Origin: a virus
DNA length: 56,621 nt
Virus record (IMG/VR): IMGVR_UViG_3300030451_004511
Location: 1-56,621 of that record
Strand: one strand, 5' to 3'
Under the pieces are notes generated by a model. The model had not been told where the DNA came from. It saw nothing but the letters and a program-made list of their open reading frames with translations, and searched no databases. Positions within the stretch are counted from its first letter, which is position 1; every line of letters starts with the position of its first letter. This document shows, one piece after another, positions 32,257 to 39,699 of the stretch. The position numbers and the translations under genes are program-made.

Positions 32257-32419
32257 ACAGTATGCTAAAGAGTTTGGTGTATCTGTTTTATCTGGCGGTG
32301 CAGTGTTGCTTGGCTTACTTGCTATTGCAACATCTCTGCATCATTTTCTAATGTTGGTTAGTATCTCAGTTGGTCTGGGTGCAACCATATTTTTATTATG
32401 GAGGTTAACAGATGGCTAA
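32234..32419 (+). CDS. Two-span membrane microprotein
   Basis: A 61-residue protein with two hydrophobic segments (about residues 15-32 and 37-56, GGAVLLGLLAIATSLHHFL and MLVSISVGLGATIFLLW). It overlaps the end of the VWA gene by 23 bases; AAAGGAGAGG in that gene's 3' end serves as its ribosome site. It is the first of three overlapping membrane genes. The function is unknown. Confidence 0.6.
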   Translation: MVKSSKFKQYAKEFGVSVLSGGAVLLGLLAIATSLHHFLMLVSISVGLGATIFLLWRLTDG

Positions 32420-32564
32420 TGTAATTGCATCTGCAACAACAGCTCTATGGATTCTCATTGAGCTTATTCAATTTGCCTATATGGCATATCTTGCATGGAG
32501 GAGTAGACACAATGTTATGGATCGGCATTTTCAGCGCGCTAGGTCTGTTGCTGCTAGCGCTTAA
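32412..32564 (+). CDS. Membrane microprotein, overlapping
   Basis: A 50-residue protein with a single hydrophobic segment (about 8-29, ATTALWILIELIQFAYMAYL) and a basic tail. GGAGG lies eight bases upstream. It overlaps the previous gene by eight bases and the next by about 50 in another frame. Such an overlapping pair of small membrane genes resembles holin/antiholin or spanin arrangements, although a lysis set exists elsewhere. Confidence 0.5.
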   Translation: MANVIASATTALWILIELIQFAYMAYLAWRSRHNVMDRHFQRARSVAASA

Positions 32565-32835
32565 AGTTGGTGGACGTAAAACAATCGGCAACGATATTTT
32601 TGTTGACGTATTGATTACAGTTACCCTCATGGTTTGTTTTTACGGCACATTCAGCGGCATGGCTGCTGCTATGGTCGGTGGTCTTTTTGCTTCAATCATT
32701 TTGTTTGTGCTTAAGAAAACAATGCGTCATGAAGTATTGACCATTAAAAAACAACCTAAAAAAATATTTAATACAACCATTCATACACCTGCTATTCAAT
32801 GGCAAACAATTGAACCTAAGTGGGCAAAGAAATGA
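32512..32835 (+). CDS. Membrane protein with basic tail
   Basis: A 107-residue protein starting MLWIGIFSALGLLLLALKVG, with two further hydrophobic stretches near residues 30-65 and a basic C-terminal tail (RHEVLTIKKQPKKIF). I start it at ATG 32512 (GGAGGAG ten bases upstream). The frame is open upstream but lacks a ribosome site. It overlaps the next gene by four bases (ATGA). Confidence 0.6.
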   Translation: MLWIGIFSALGLLLLALKVGGRKTIGNDIFVDVLITVTLMVCFYGTFSGMAAAMVGGLFASIILFVLKKTMRHEVLTIKKQPKKIFNTTIHTPAIQWQTIEPKWAKK

Positions 32836-33035
32836 AAGGTAGTGCTAAATATTTTATGCAACGTGTACATGATGCATGCCTACAACAAGGTGTGCATCTA
32901 ACGTCAAAACAATTTGACTTGCCTATTGCAGAAGTTAGACAAATAACTATGCAATACGAAGGTTGGGATGGAACTTGGACTAAGTTTCTTATTCAAAAAG
33001 ATTTAGAAACAACTTTCCGAAACCAATCAAAGTAA
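32832..33035 (+). CDS. Small protein, unknown
   Basis: A 67-residue protein, helical at the N-terminus (GSAKYFMQRVHDACLQQGVH) with a likely helix-turn-helix-like middle (TSKQFDLPIAEVRQI). The ATGA overlap with the membrane gene upstream shows coupling. It may bind DNA; no family was assigned. Confidence 0.6.
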   Translation: MKGSAKYFMQRVHDACLQQGVHLTSKQFDLPIAEVRQITMQYEGWDGTWTKFLIQKDLETTFRNQSK

Positions 33036-33049
33036 GGTAAGCTTAGCGT

Positions 33050-33238
33050 ATGTCTAAGCCACTTAAACATCAACAGGTTATGAAACTTTGTGTGATGACT
33101 GAAGAAGATGTCTTCGGTGATAAACAAACTCTAGCAGAGATGATGGAGATTGTTGCCGATGCTATCAAAGAAAAAAGGTTCTATTTTGAACTAATCAATC
33201 CACCAAAGGAACATGGGAAACAAGAAAACAGTAGCTAG
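33050..33238 (+). CDS. Small helical protein, unknown
   Basis: A 62-residue acidic helical protein (VMTEEDVFGDKQTLAEMMEI). The upstream site is weak (AAGGTAAGC). The HNH gene begins inside its last 26 bases in another frame. No family recognised. Confidence 0.55.
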   Translation: MSKPLKHQQVMKLCVMTEEDVFGDKQTLAEMMEIVADAIKEKRFYFELINPPKEHGKQENSS

Positions 33239-33686
33239 AAACAAAGGTATATCCTCATCGCCTAAAAGGTTTTTGCAATATCTTTTATGGCAATCTAAAT
33301 CAAGACGCACTGCTCAAGGTTATGAATACACGTTAACCATTGATGAAGTTTTAGATATTTATAACAAACAACAAGGACTCTGTGCCATTTCAGGCGTAAA
33401 GATGACACATTTAAAAGGACAGGGACACCTCCATAAAAATATGTCAATCGACCGTATAGATAACAATAAAGGTTATACGCAAGATAATGTGCATATTGTA
33501 TGTTATTACATCAATATGATGCGACGCACTATGAATTTGGATGAGTTTAAAGATGTATGCAAAGAAATTACTACATTTACTTTACTCAAAAATTATTGTT
33601 CTATTGATGAACTAAAAGAAAAATCTATAAGTGAGTGGTGGAGAATCCAACCTGTCATAAACATGACGGTTGATGCAAAAAAATGA
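33213..33686 (+). CDS. HNH endonuclease (homing-type)
   Basis: A 157-residue protein. LYNKQQG-like IYNKQQGLCAISGVKMTH, then NMSIDRIDNNKGYTQDNVHI and VCYYINMMRR, match the HNH fold of phage and algal-virus homing endonucleases: ID-R-ID-N, then a downstream Asn-Val. The N-terminus is basic and would contact DNA. It lies directly before the reversed gene at 33720, a place where a mobile nuclease could have inserted or helped transfer. AAGGAACATGGG provides the start. Confidence 0.75.
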   Translation: MGNKKTVARNKGISSSPKRFLQYLLWQSKSRRTAQGYEYTLTIDEVLDIYNKQQGLCAISGVKMTHLKGQGHLHKNMSIDRIDNNKGYTQDNVHIVCYYINMMRRTMNLDEFKDVCKEITTFTLLKNYCSIDELKEKSISEWWRIQPVINMTVDAKK

Positions 33687-33704
33687 GCCCTGCAAGAGGG
33701 CCCA
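33677..33704 (-). terminator. Terminator of the reversed gene
   Basis: On the minus strand GCCCT and AGGGC form a stem with a five-base loop, followed by TCA and seven T. It lies after the stop of the gene at 33720 and overlaps the end of the HNH gene. Its plus-strand activity is weaker because the T run is on one side. Confidence 0.75.
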
Positions 33705-33719
33705 TTTACTAGACGTAAC

Positions 33720-34127
33720 TTAGGATACGTATACCCAAAGTTCAATTGTTCCAGTACCACCGCCAGCTGGGCCAGCTTGTACTGTGATATCAATTGTATC
33801 ATCAGATGAGTACTCATAAGGTGCAAAACCTGCGTCTGTTTTATCAACGCCACCAGCTTGTCCACTTGTAGAACCATCAACGATTCTATCAGGATCGCCG
33901 CCGTCGCCAATATCAAGAACTAAGGTTGTACCTGTATCAAGATCGTCAACTTTTAGTACGACGTCATGTACAGTTTCACCAGAGAATACGTCAACCATTT
34001 GAATAACATCACTTGTTGCAATAGCAGTAGTAGCTTCGAATTTTGCATATCTAACACCCATTTGCCCAGAAGGAAATGGTTTGAAAGATTGATTACCGTC
34101 TACTACGTCTGAAGTATAAGTTGCCAT
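33720..34127 (-). CDS. Structural-type protein inserted against the early genes
   Basis: A 135-residue acidic, beta-rich protein (GVRYAKFEATTAIATSDVIQ, later DTIDITVQAGPAGGGTGTIE) with the feel of a capsid decoration, head-fibre or cement protein. The upstream AGGAGACC gives the start. It is the only minus-strand gene inside the early block. It has its own promoter with a palindrome at the start point and its own terminator. This would let it be expressed apart from the late block, as a moron. The function is inferred from composition and context only. Confidence 0.7.
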   Translation of the reverse strand: MATYTSDVVDGNQSFKPFPSGQMGVRYAKFEATTAIATSDVIQMVDVFSGETVHDVVLKVDDLDTGTTLVLDIGDGGDPDRIVDGSTSGQAGGVDKTDAGFAPYEYSSDDTIDITVQAGPAGGGTGTIELWVYVS

Positions 34128-34145
34128 AATGGTCTCCTATTTGTG

Positions 34146-34202
34146 TATTACATCGACATGATGTAATATCTAAAAACATAAAGCATTCAGGAAGAATGTC
34201 AA
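34146..34202 (-). promoter_or_regulatory. Promoter and operator of the reversed gene
   Basis: On the minus strand TTGACA (34202-34197, perfect -35) is followed after 16 bases by TATGTT (34180-34175, -10). A perfect 9-bp inverted repeat (TATTACATC and GATGTAATA, five bases apart, 34146-34168) covers the expected start point. This layout suggests a repressor-controlled promoter. The same repeat could also form a leader hairpin. Confidence 0.7.
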
Positions 34203-34222
34203 CAATGATTAAGGATAATTAA

Positions 34223-34432
34223 ATGTCTAAAGTTTTAGTCAAACGCAACCCTATTCATCCTTACACATACAAGAATCCTGACGACTTGCCACGCATCCAA
34301 TGGAAACTAGTTTCTAAAGGAGTTGCATACAACATGGTACACAGTAAGCAAATCGGTTGGGAGCGAGCTAAGAAAGGTGAATACGAAGATTGGCAACAAC
34401 AAATGAAACAACGAGGTTTTAAAATTTTATGA
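34223..34432 (+). CDS. Small basic protein before the polymerase
   Basis: A 69-residue basic protein (VKRNPIHPYTYKNPDDLPRI, later WERAKKGEYEDWQQQMKQRG). AAGGATAAT precedes the start. Its stop overlaps the polymerase ATG by four bases, so they are co-translated. It may bind DNA or the polymerase. No family recognised. Confidence 0.6.
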   Translation: MSKVLVKRNPIHPYTYKNPDDLPRIQWKLVSKGVAYNMVHSKQIGWERAKKGEYEDWQQQMKQRGFKIL

Positions 34433-36228
34433 ACAAAATCTATCTTGACTTTGAAACTTACTACGATACAGAAGTATCACTCTCAAAAATTACAACGCTA
34501 CAATACGTGCATCATCCAGACTTCAAAATCTGGGGTGTCGGTGTAAAGCTTAATGATGAACCTACCGAATGGTATGGTGAAGATGATTATCTTGATGCAT
34601 TACAACAGATCCCCTGGGAAGACTGTGCAGTTATTTGCCACAACACTTTGTTTGATGCATACATTTTGACACAGCATCTAGGATTATATCCTGCATACTA
34701 TTACGATACAGCTGCCATGGCCCGGGGTTTGTATCCAAACCAATCAGCTGCATTGAAAGCAGTAGCTGAACGTGTGTTTCCTAACGATGAAACCATGCGT
34801 AAAGGAGAGGAACTAGTCAATGCAAAAGGTATTCGCGACTTGCCTCCTGACATCGAAGAACAAATTGCTGGTTATTGTATACAAGACGTAGATCTAACTT
34901 ATGCAATCTTCAACAAGTTTATACAAGACTATCCAGCTGATGAGCTCGATGTAATCGATCTGACCTGCCGCATGTATGTAGAACCAAAACTGACCTTGAA
35001 CCGTGAACTTTTGCTCAAGCACCTTGAAGATACTAAAGTTAGAACAGCACAACTTATTGAAGACTCAGGAGTAACACGCGAAGTTCTTGCATCTCAAAAA
35101 AAGTTTGCTGAACATCTAGAAAGCCTGGACATTGTTGTACCAACTAAAAAGAGCCCCAATACAGGTAAACAAATACCCGCATTTAGTAAAACAGATTCGG
35201 CGTATATACAAATGCAAAATGTTTATCCTGAATACAAACATCTTTGGGATGCCAGAGAAGCTGTAAAGTCACGCTTAGAAGAAACACGCGCACAAAGGTT
35301 TCTAGAAAACATTAACCCAGACGGAACATTTCCTGTGCCGCTTAGGTATTATGCCGCACACACAGGACGATTCGGTGGTACAGAAAGTCTTAACTTACAA
35401 AACCTGCCCCGGGGATCTGTGTTACGTAAAGCACTTACAGCTCCTGAAGGCCAACGTTTGTTTGTTGCTGACTTATCAAACATCGAAGCCCGCATGCTTG
35501 CATGGCTTGCTAATCAACAAGATTTACTTGACGCCTTTGCAGCAGGACGTGATGTATACAGCGAGTTTGCATCACAAATTTACGGCAGACCTGTAACTAA
35601 AGCTGACAAACTAGAACGTTATGTTGGTAAGACAGCTATCTTAGGCCTAGGTTATGGTATGGGACATGAAAAATTTAGATACACACTCAAGACAGGTTCT
35701 CCTTCAGTCGATGTAAGTTTGATGACTGCGCTTAGTGTTGTTACTCAATATCGTGCAATGTATCCAAACATACCAAGGCTTTGGGCTGCATTTAAAGAAC
35801 ATCTTTACACTATGGCTGCAGGCGGAAACAACACAGGTTTACCTTATGGACCTCTCATTGTTCGTGGTAAAGCTATAGAACTACCCAACAAAATGCGTTT
35901 ACAGTATCCAGAACTTTCGTTCTTGTCAGGTGAATTTACTTACAACTCAGGTAAAAATACTACAAGAACCTACGGAGCTCGTATGGTAGAGAATGTAGTA
36001 CAAGCACTCGCCCGGGCCGTAATTGTAGAACAAATGCTAGCGGTAAACAAAATGCCAGAAGTATCAGTTGTATTACAGGTACATGATGAGATTATATCTA
36101 TTGGCTCAAATGTTAATGCAGACGAGACACTAGCTAAAATAATCGATATAATGAAGACACCTCCACTTTGGTGTTCAACATTACCACTTGACGCAGAGGG
36201 AGATCATAGCCAACAATATGACAAATGA
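34429..36228 (+). CDS. Family A DNA polymerase with 3'-5' exonuclease
   Basis: A 599-residue protein. The exonuclease domain starts YLDFETYY (Asp7, Glu9) with CHNTLFDAY as motif II. The polymerase domain has motif A DLSNIEAR (Asp348), motif B RYVGKTAILGLGYGMG (Arg397, Lys401, Tyr409) and motif C VHDE (His552, Asp553, Glu554). The position equal to E. coli Pol I Phe762 is Leu405. It has no 5'-3' exonuclease domain. It is the replicative enzyme, encoded with primase-helicase and nucleases. The Leu type has been linked by others to slower or temperate lifestyles. Confidence 0.92.
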   Translation: MNKIYLDFETYYDTEVSLSKITTLQYVHHPDFKIWGVGVKLNDEPTEWYGEDDYLDALQQIPWEDCAVICHNTLFDAYILTQHLGLYPAYYYDTAAMARGLYPNQSAALKAVAERVFPNDETMRKGEELVNAKGIRDLPPDIEEQIAGYCIQDVDLTYAIFNKFIQDYPADELDVIDLTCRMYVEPKLTLNRELLLKHLEDTKVRTAQLIEDSGVTREVLASQKKFAEHLESLDIVVPTKKSPNTGKQIPAFSKTDSAYIQMQNVYPEYKHLWDAREAVKSRLEETRAQRFLENINPDGTFPVPLRYYAAHTGRFGGTESLNLQNLPRGSVLRKALTAPEGQRLFVADLSNIEARMLAWLANQQDLLDAFAAGRDVYSEFASQIYGRPVTKADKLERYVGKTAILGLGYGMGHEKFRYTLKTGSPSVDVSLMTALSVVTQYRAMYPNIPRLWAAFKEHLYTMAAGGNNTGLPYGPLIVRGKAIELPNKMRLQYPELSFLSGEFTYNSGKNTTRTYGARMVENVVQALARAVIVEQMLAVNKMPEVSVVLQVHDEIISIGSNVNADETLAKIIDIMKTPPLWCSTLPLDAEGDHSQQYDK

Positions 36229-36407
36229 GCAATCTAGTTTTAACACGCAGAAAGGGGGACTCAATCATAATCCAAAAAGATGATGAACAACTCTGTAAAG
36301 TAACAATTACAGCGTTAGGTCCTAAACAAGTTAAACTAGCATTTGAAGCAGATTCAAAAGTTATCATTGACAGGGAAGAAATATATAATTCAAAACAACA
36401 ACAATAG
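36225..36407 (+). CDS. CsrA/RsmA-like RNA-binding regulator
   Basis: A 60-residue protein. NLVLTRRKGDSIIIQ at the N-terminus and VTITALGPKQVKLAFEAD, then KVIIDREEIY, match the CsrA family along its whole length, including the first strand L-T-R-R and the C-terminal RNA-contact element V-x-x-x-R-E-E-I-Y. CsrA binds GGA motifs near ribosome sites and alters translation or stability of mRNAs. A phage copy may reset host carbon flow or control phage messages. It overlaps the polymerase by four bases. Confidence 0.92.
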   Translation: MSNLVLTRRKGDSIIIQKDDEQLCKVTITALGPKQVKLAFEADSKVIIDREEIYNSKQQQ

Positions 36408-36416
36408 GAGATAAAC

Positions 36417-38882
36417 ATGGAGTTAGTTTTCCTTAAAGCAAAGCAAAAGCTTGCTAAGAAAATATCGGAACAAGGTGTAACACCTTATCCACTCATTAAG
36501 AACTTTACCTCAGTTCATAAAACAATAAAGAAAGATCCAAGTAAGTTATTAACTGAACTTACAAAAGCGGCCGCAGCTGGTATGTGTTTACATAAAGGTC
36601 CTCTCAAACGCGAACTCAACCATGAACCTCGCGCGTTGATGACAGACAGAGTTGCATCAACTGAGTTACTTGTATTAGATTTTGACAACATACAAGTACC
36701 TTTACCTAAAAAACCTGACTTAAATACTCAAGATTTAGAAAACTTAGCTGAGCAACTTATACAACAAATGCCCCAGGAGTTTCATGATGTAACATACATT
36801 GCTCAAGCTAGCGCTTCTCTTGGGTACAAAAAAGATTCTGTATCCTTACATATCTTTTTTATTTTAGAAAACTCTATACATCCAAAAGTTCTTAAAGAAA
36901 CACTTAAACTATTGAATTATGAAACTGAATTTTTAGCAGAGCGTTTAACTTTATCTGCAAATGGTCAAAGTTTATCTTACAAACTTGACCCGGGTGTAGC
37001 TGACAATTCAAAAATTATTTATATTGCACCGCCAACTTTTGTAGGTGATGTAAAAGATCCAATTACAGGTCCTAGATTTGTTAAAGTCGACCGTGGTTCG
37101 TCTACCTTAGATCTTTCAGCATTATTGTTTTCAGTTAACCCCGAACGTGTTCACAACTTAGGCGTACAAATAAAAGACAACTTAAGAAAAAAATCAAACT
37201 TACCAAAGAAAGCTACTAAAACAACAACCGTCAATATAGCAGGAGAACCCCAAGAGGTATTACAAAACCCTGATAAGATGACCATCGAAGTAAGTAGAGT
37301 AGCTGAACCTTATGTTAACTGTAATGTAAATGGGGGTGACAGTGGTGGATATTATTTTTTATTAACAGACCCACATTACATGTATAACTTTAAAGGTGAA
37401 CCTATTTGGGAAATACAAAAAGCAGATCCAGACTTTTATAAAAATATCTTTGAAATATTTGCAGATAAAATAGATCAAGATAAAAAGTTAAAACCCGTCG
37501 CACTACGTGACTTTTACACTGACACTTATTACAACGGAATCTATGATGAAACAATTGAACAATTCACAGATGAGTACCCGCTTACTCCGACAAATAAACA
37601 ATCGATTGATGATTTTATGCGGTCTCATAATCGTCCTCCCCTCGATTACATTCCTGATGCTAGGGTTGTTTTTGACCCGGCTGTTAATCAAGGTATTCAA
37701 TTAGACGAAGCTCCATATTATGTAAACATGTATAGGAAAACATCCTATATGTTAAAAGAAGACTCGTCTGCACCCGAACTAGAATATGGGACAGCTAACA
37801 AACTCCATGTAGCAACACCACTATTTGCTAAGTTACTGTCTCATGTTCTTGGTGGGGGCAAAACAGAATTTGAACATTTCATTAATTGGCTTGCATACAT
37901 TTACCAACACAAAAAGAAAACAATGACAGCATGGATCTTTACAGGAGTTCCTGGTACCGGTAAAGGTTTGTTAATTCATAAAGTACTCAAGCCACTTTTT
38001 GGTGAACAACAAGTACCTATGCGAGCATTAGAAAACATAGAAGAACAATTCAACTTATACATGCGTACCGCACTCTTTCTTGTAGTTGATGAGTTTCGTA
38101 TGGGAGATGCAGGTAGTATTGGTAAAATGGCAGACAAACTAAAACACCAAATAACAGAACCTAATCTTACTATTCGCGCAATGCGTACAAATCAAATTGA
38201 GCTACCAAGTTTCTGTAACTTCTTATTTCTTACTAACAGAGCTGACGCAGTCAAGATTGAAGAAGGAGATCGTCGTTACAACGTAGGCCCCAGGCAAGAA
38301 GTAAAACTAGAAAAAACATATCCAGAACTTTTAAATGATATGGACAAACTAGAAGCAGAACTTTATATGCTTGCAGGAGTATTAACTAAGTTTAAAGTTG
38401 ATAATCGTATGGCACATACAGCATTAGAAAACGAAGCTAAGATACAAATGAAGAATGTATCTATGTCAGTACTTGAAGAGTTTGCTGCAGCAGTACGTCA
38501 ACGCAACTTAGAATACTTTACTGAGATATTAGATATACCACTTACAAACACCTTTGATGCTGGTGGCATAAGTACAGCACAACGTTACATTAAACACTGG
38601 GTTGCTACTGTAGGTGAAGAAATAGTCATACCTATGAGTCAATTTAAATTACTTTACGATGTGTTAACTGACAGCCGTAACAAACTGTCAACTCGTGACT
38701 TTACTAAAGCTATGTCGCGACTAAACATTAAGACAGCTCGTAAGCGTGTAACAAAAGACAGAGATGCATCTATACCACGAGGGGTTGTATTAACGTGGAA
38801 ATTAGATAATAATGTTCAGAACTCGTTAATTAAAGAACACTTTGATGAACGAGATAAGCAACTAGTAAAAGGAGTTAGCTAA
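36417..38882 (+). CDS. Primase-helicase: AEP-like N-terminus, SF3/D5-type helicase C-terminus
   Basis: An 821-residue protein. The N-terminal half has VLDFDN (Asp88, Asp90) and later SLHIFFIL, the D-x-D and s-H elements of archaeo-eukaryotic primases. The C-terminal half carries Walker A GVPGTGKG (510-517), Walker B LVVDEF (Asp558, Glu559) and FLTNR as sensor, in the pattern of D5/DUF5906 helicases. It would unwind the fork and make primers for the polymerase. AGGAGATAAAC precedes the start. An internal GDRRYNV matches the conserved region after the helicase core. Confidence 0.88.
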   Translation: MELVFLKAKQKLAKKISEQGVTPYPLIKNFTSVHKTIKKDPSKLLTELTKAAAAGMCLHKGPLKRELNHEPRALMTDRVASTELLVLDFDNIQVPLPKKPDLNTQDLENLAEQLIQQMPQEFHDVTYIAQASASLGYKKDSVSLHIFFILENSIHPKVLKETLKLLNYETEFLAERLTLSANGQSLSYKLDPGVADNSKIIYIAPPTFVGDVKDPITGPRFVKVDRGSSTLDLSALLFSVNPERVHNLGVQIKDNLRKKSNLPKKATKTTTVNIAGEPQEVLQNPDKMTIEVSRVAEPYVNCNVNGGDSGGYYFLLTDPHYMYNFKGEPIWEIQKADPDFYKNIFEIFADKIDQDKKLKPVALRDFYTDTYYNGIYDETIEQFTDEYPLTPTNKQSIDDFMRSHNRPPLDYIPDARVVFDPAVNQGIQLDEAPYYVNMYRKTSYMLKEDSSAPELEYGTANKLHVATPLFAKLLSHVLGGGKTEFEHFINWLAYIYQHKKKTMTAWIFTGVPGTGKGLLIHKVLKPLFGEQQVPMRALENIEEQFNLYMRTALFLVVDEFRMGDAGSIGKMADKLKHQITEPNLTIRAMRTNQIELPSFCNFLFLTNRADAVKIEEGDRRYNVGPRQEVKLEKTYPELLNDMDKLEAELYMLAGVLTKFKVDNRMAHTALENEAKIQMKNVSMSVLEEFAAAVRQRNLEYFTEILDIPLTNTFDAGGISTAQRYIKHWVATVGEEIVIPMSQFKLLYDVLTDSRNKLSTRDFTKAMSRLNIKTARKRVTKDRDASIPRGVVLTWKLDNNVQNSLIKEHFDERDKQLVKGVS

Positions 38883-38896
38883 GGCTATCTAAACTA

Positions 38897-39652
38897 ATGA
38901 CCGAGCTTGTACAAAACAAGCGTCCAGATCTAATCAATATAACAGAACTGGACAAACCCACGGAAATGGGACTTATCCCCGCATGGTCGCACTCCGCTTT
39001 AAAAACCTACGAAGCCTGTTCTTATCGTTCTTACATAGCTAAAGTTAAAAAGGTACAAGAAGACTTTGGACCTGCAGCTGCACGTGGTACAGAAATACAC
39101 CAACAAGCTGAAGACTATGTAAAAGGAGAACTTGCTGAATTTCCAGACACTCTTAAAAAATTTGAATCACAATTTGAAGAACTCAAAACCCTTTTTGCAG
39201 ATGCGAAAGTAGAACTTGAAGGGGAATGGGGGTTCACTATTGACTGGAAAGCGTGTGGTTGGATGGCTCCTGATGTTTGGGGGCGTGTTAAGTTAGATGC
39301 GATTGTACATGAAACAGAAACATCAGCGCGAGTTATTGACTATAAAACAGGCAAACAATTTGGTAATGAGATAAGCCATTCACAGCAAGCTTTAACTTAC
39401 GCAATAGGAAGTTTTATGAGATACCCTGAGTTAGAAAGTGCTAATACAGAAATCTGGTATCTAGATCATGGAACAACTATGGAACAAACTTACACAAGAG
39501 ATGAAGCTATGGTATTTATGCCAACCCTTCATGAACGCGCAATAGCAATGACTACTGCTACTAAGTTTCCACCCAATCCGTCGAAACAAAACTGTCGATG
39601 GTGTTCATTCAAAAACGGAGAACATCCGATTTGCGAATGGGGTATGAAATAA
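38897..39652 (+). CDS. Cas4/RecB-like PD-(D/E)XK nuclease with Fe-S cysteines
   Basis: A 251-residue protein. SHSALKTYEACSYR and AAARGTEIHQQAEDY are typical of Cas4/AddB nuclease starts. DAIV and RVIDYKTGKQF form the D...D/E-x-K active site. One Cys near residue 42 and three near the end (CRWCSFKNGEHPIC) match the four ligands of an iron-sulfur cluster. It probably trims 5' ends in phage recombination or replication. It lies between primase-helicase and SF2 helicase, the usual place in related marine phages. Confidence 0.88.
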   Translation: MTELVQNKRPDLINITELDKPTEMGLIPAWSHSALKTYEACSYRSYIAKVKKVQEDFGPAAARGTEIHQQAEDYVKGELAEFPDTLKKFESQFEELKTLFADAKVELEGEWGFTIDWKACGWMAPDVWGRVKLDAIVHETETSARVIDYKTGKQFGNEISHSQQALTYAIGSFMRYPELESANTEIWYLDHGTTMEQTYTRDEAMVFMPTLHERAIAMTTATKFPPNPSKQNCRWCSFKNGEHPICEWGMK

Positions 39653-39699
39653 GTATAATAACCGTTTAACAACGAACGAATAACAATGAGGAACGAAAC

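Noticed and set aside
32234-32835. Main holin/spanin cassette
   Set aside because: A three-helix holin, M15 endolysin and XhlA-like protein form a complete lysis set at 49.4-50.7 kb, so I do not name the early membrane genes as the lysis system.
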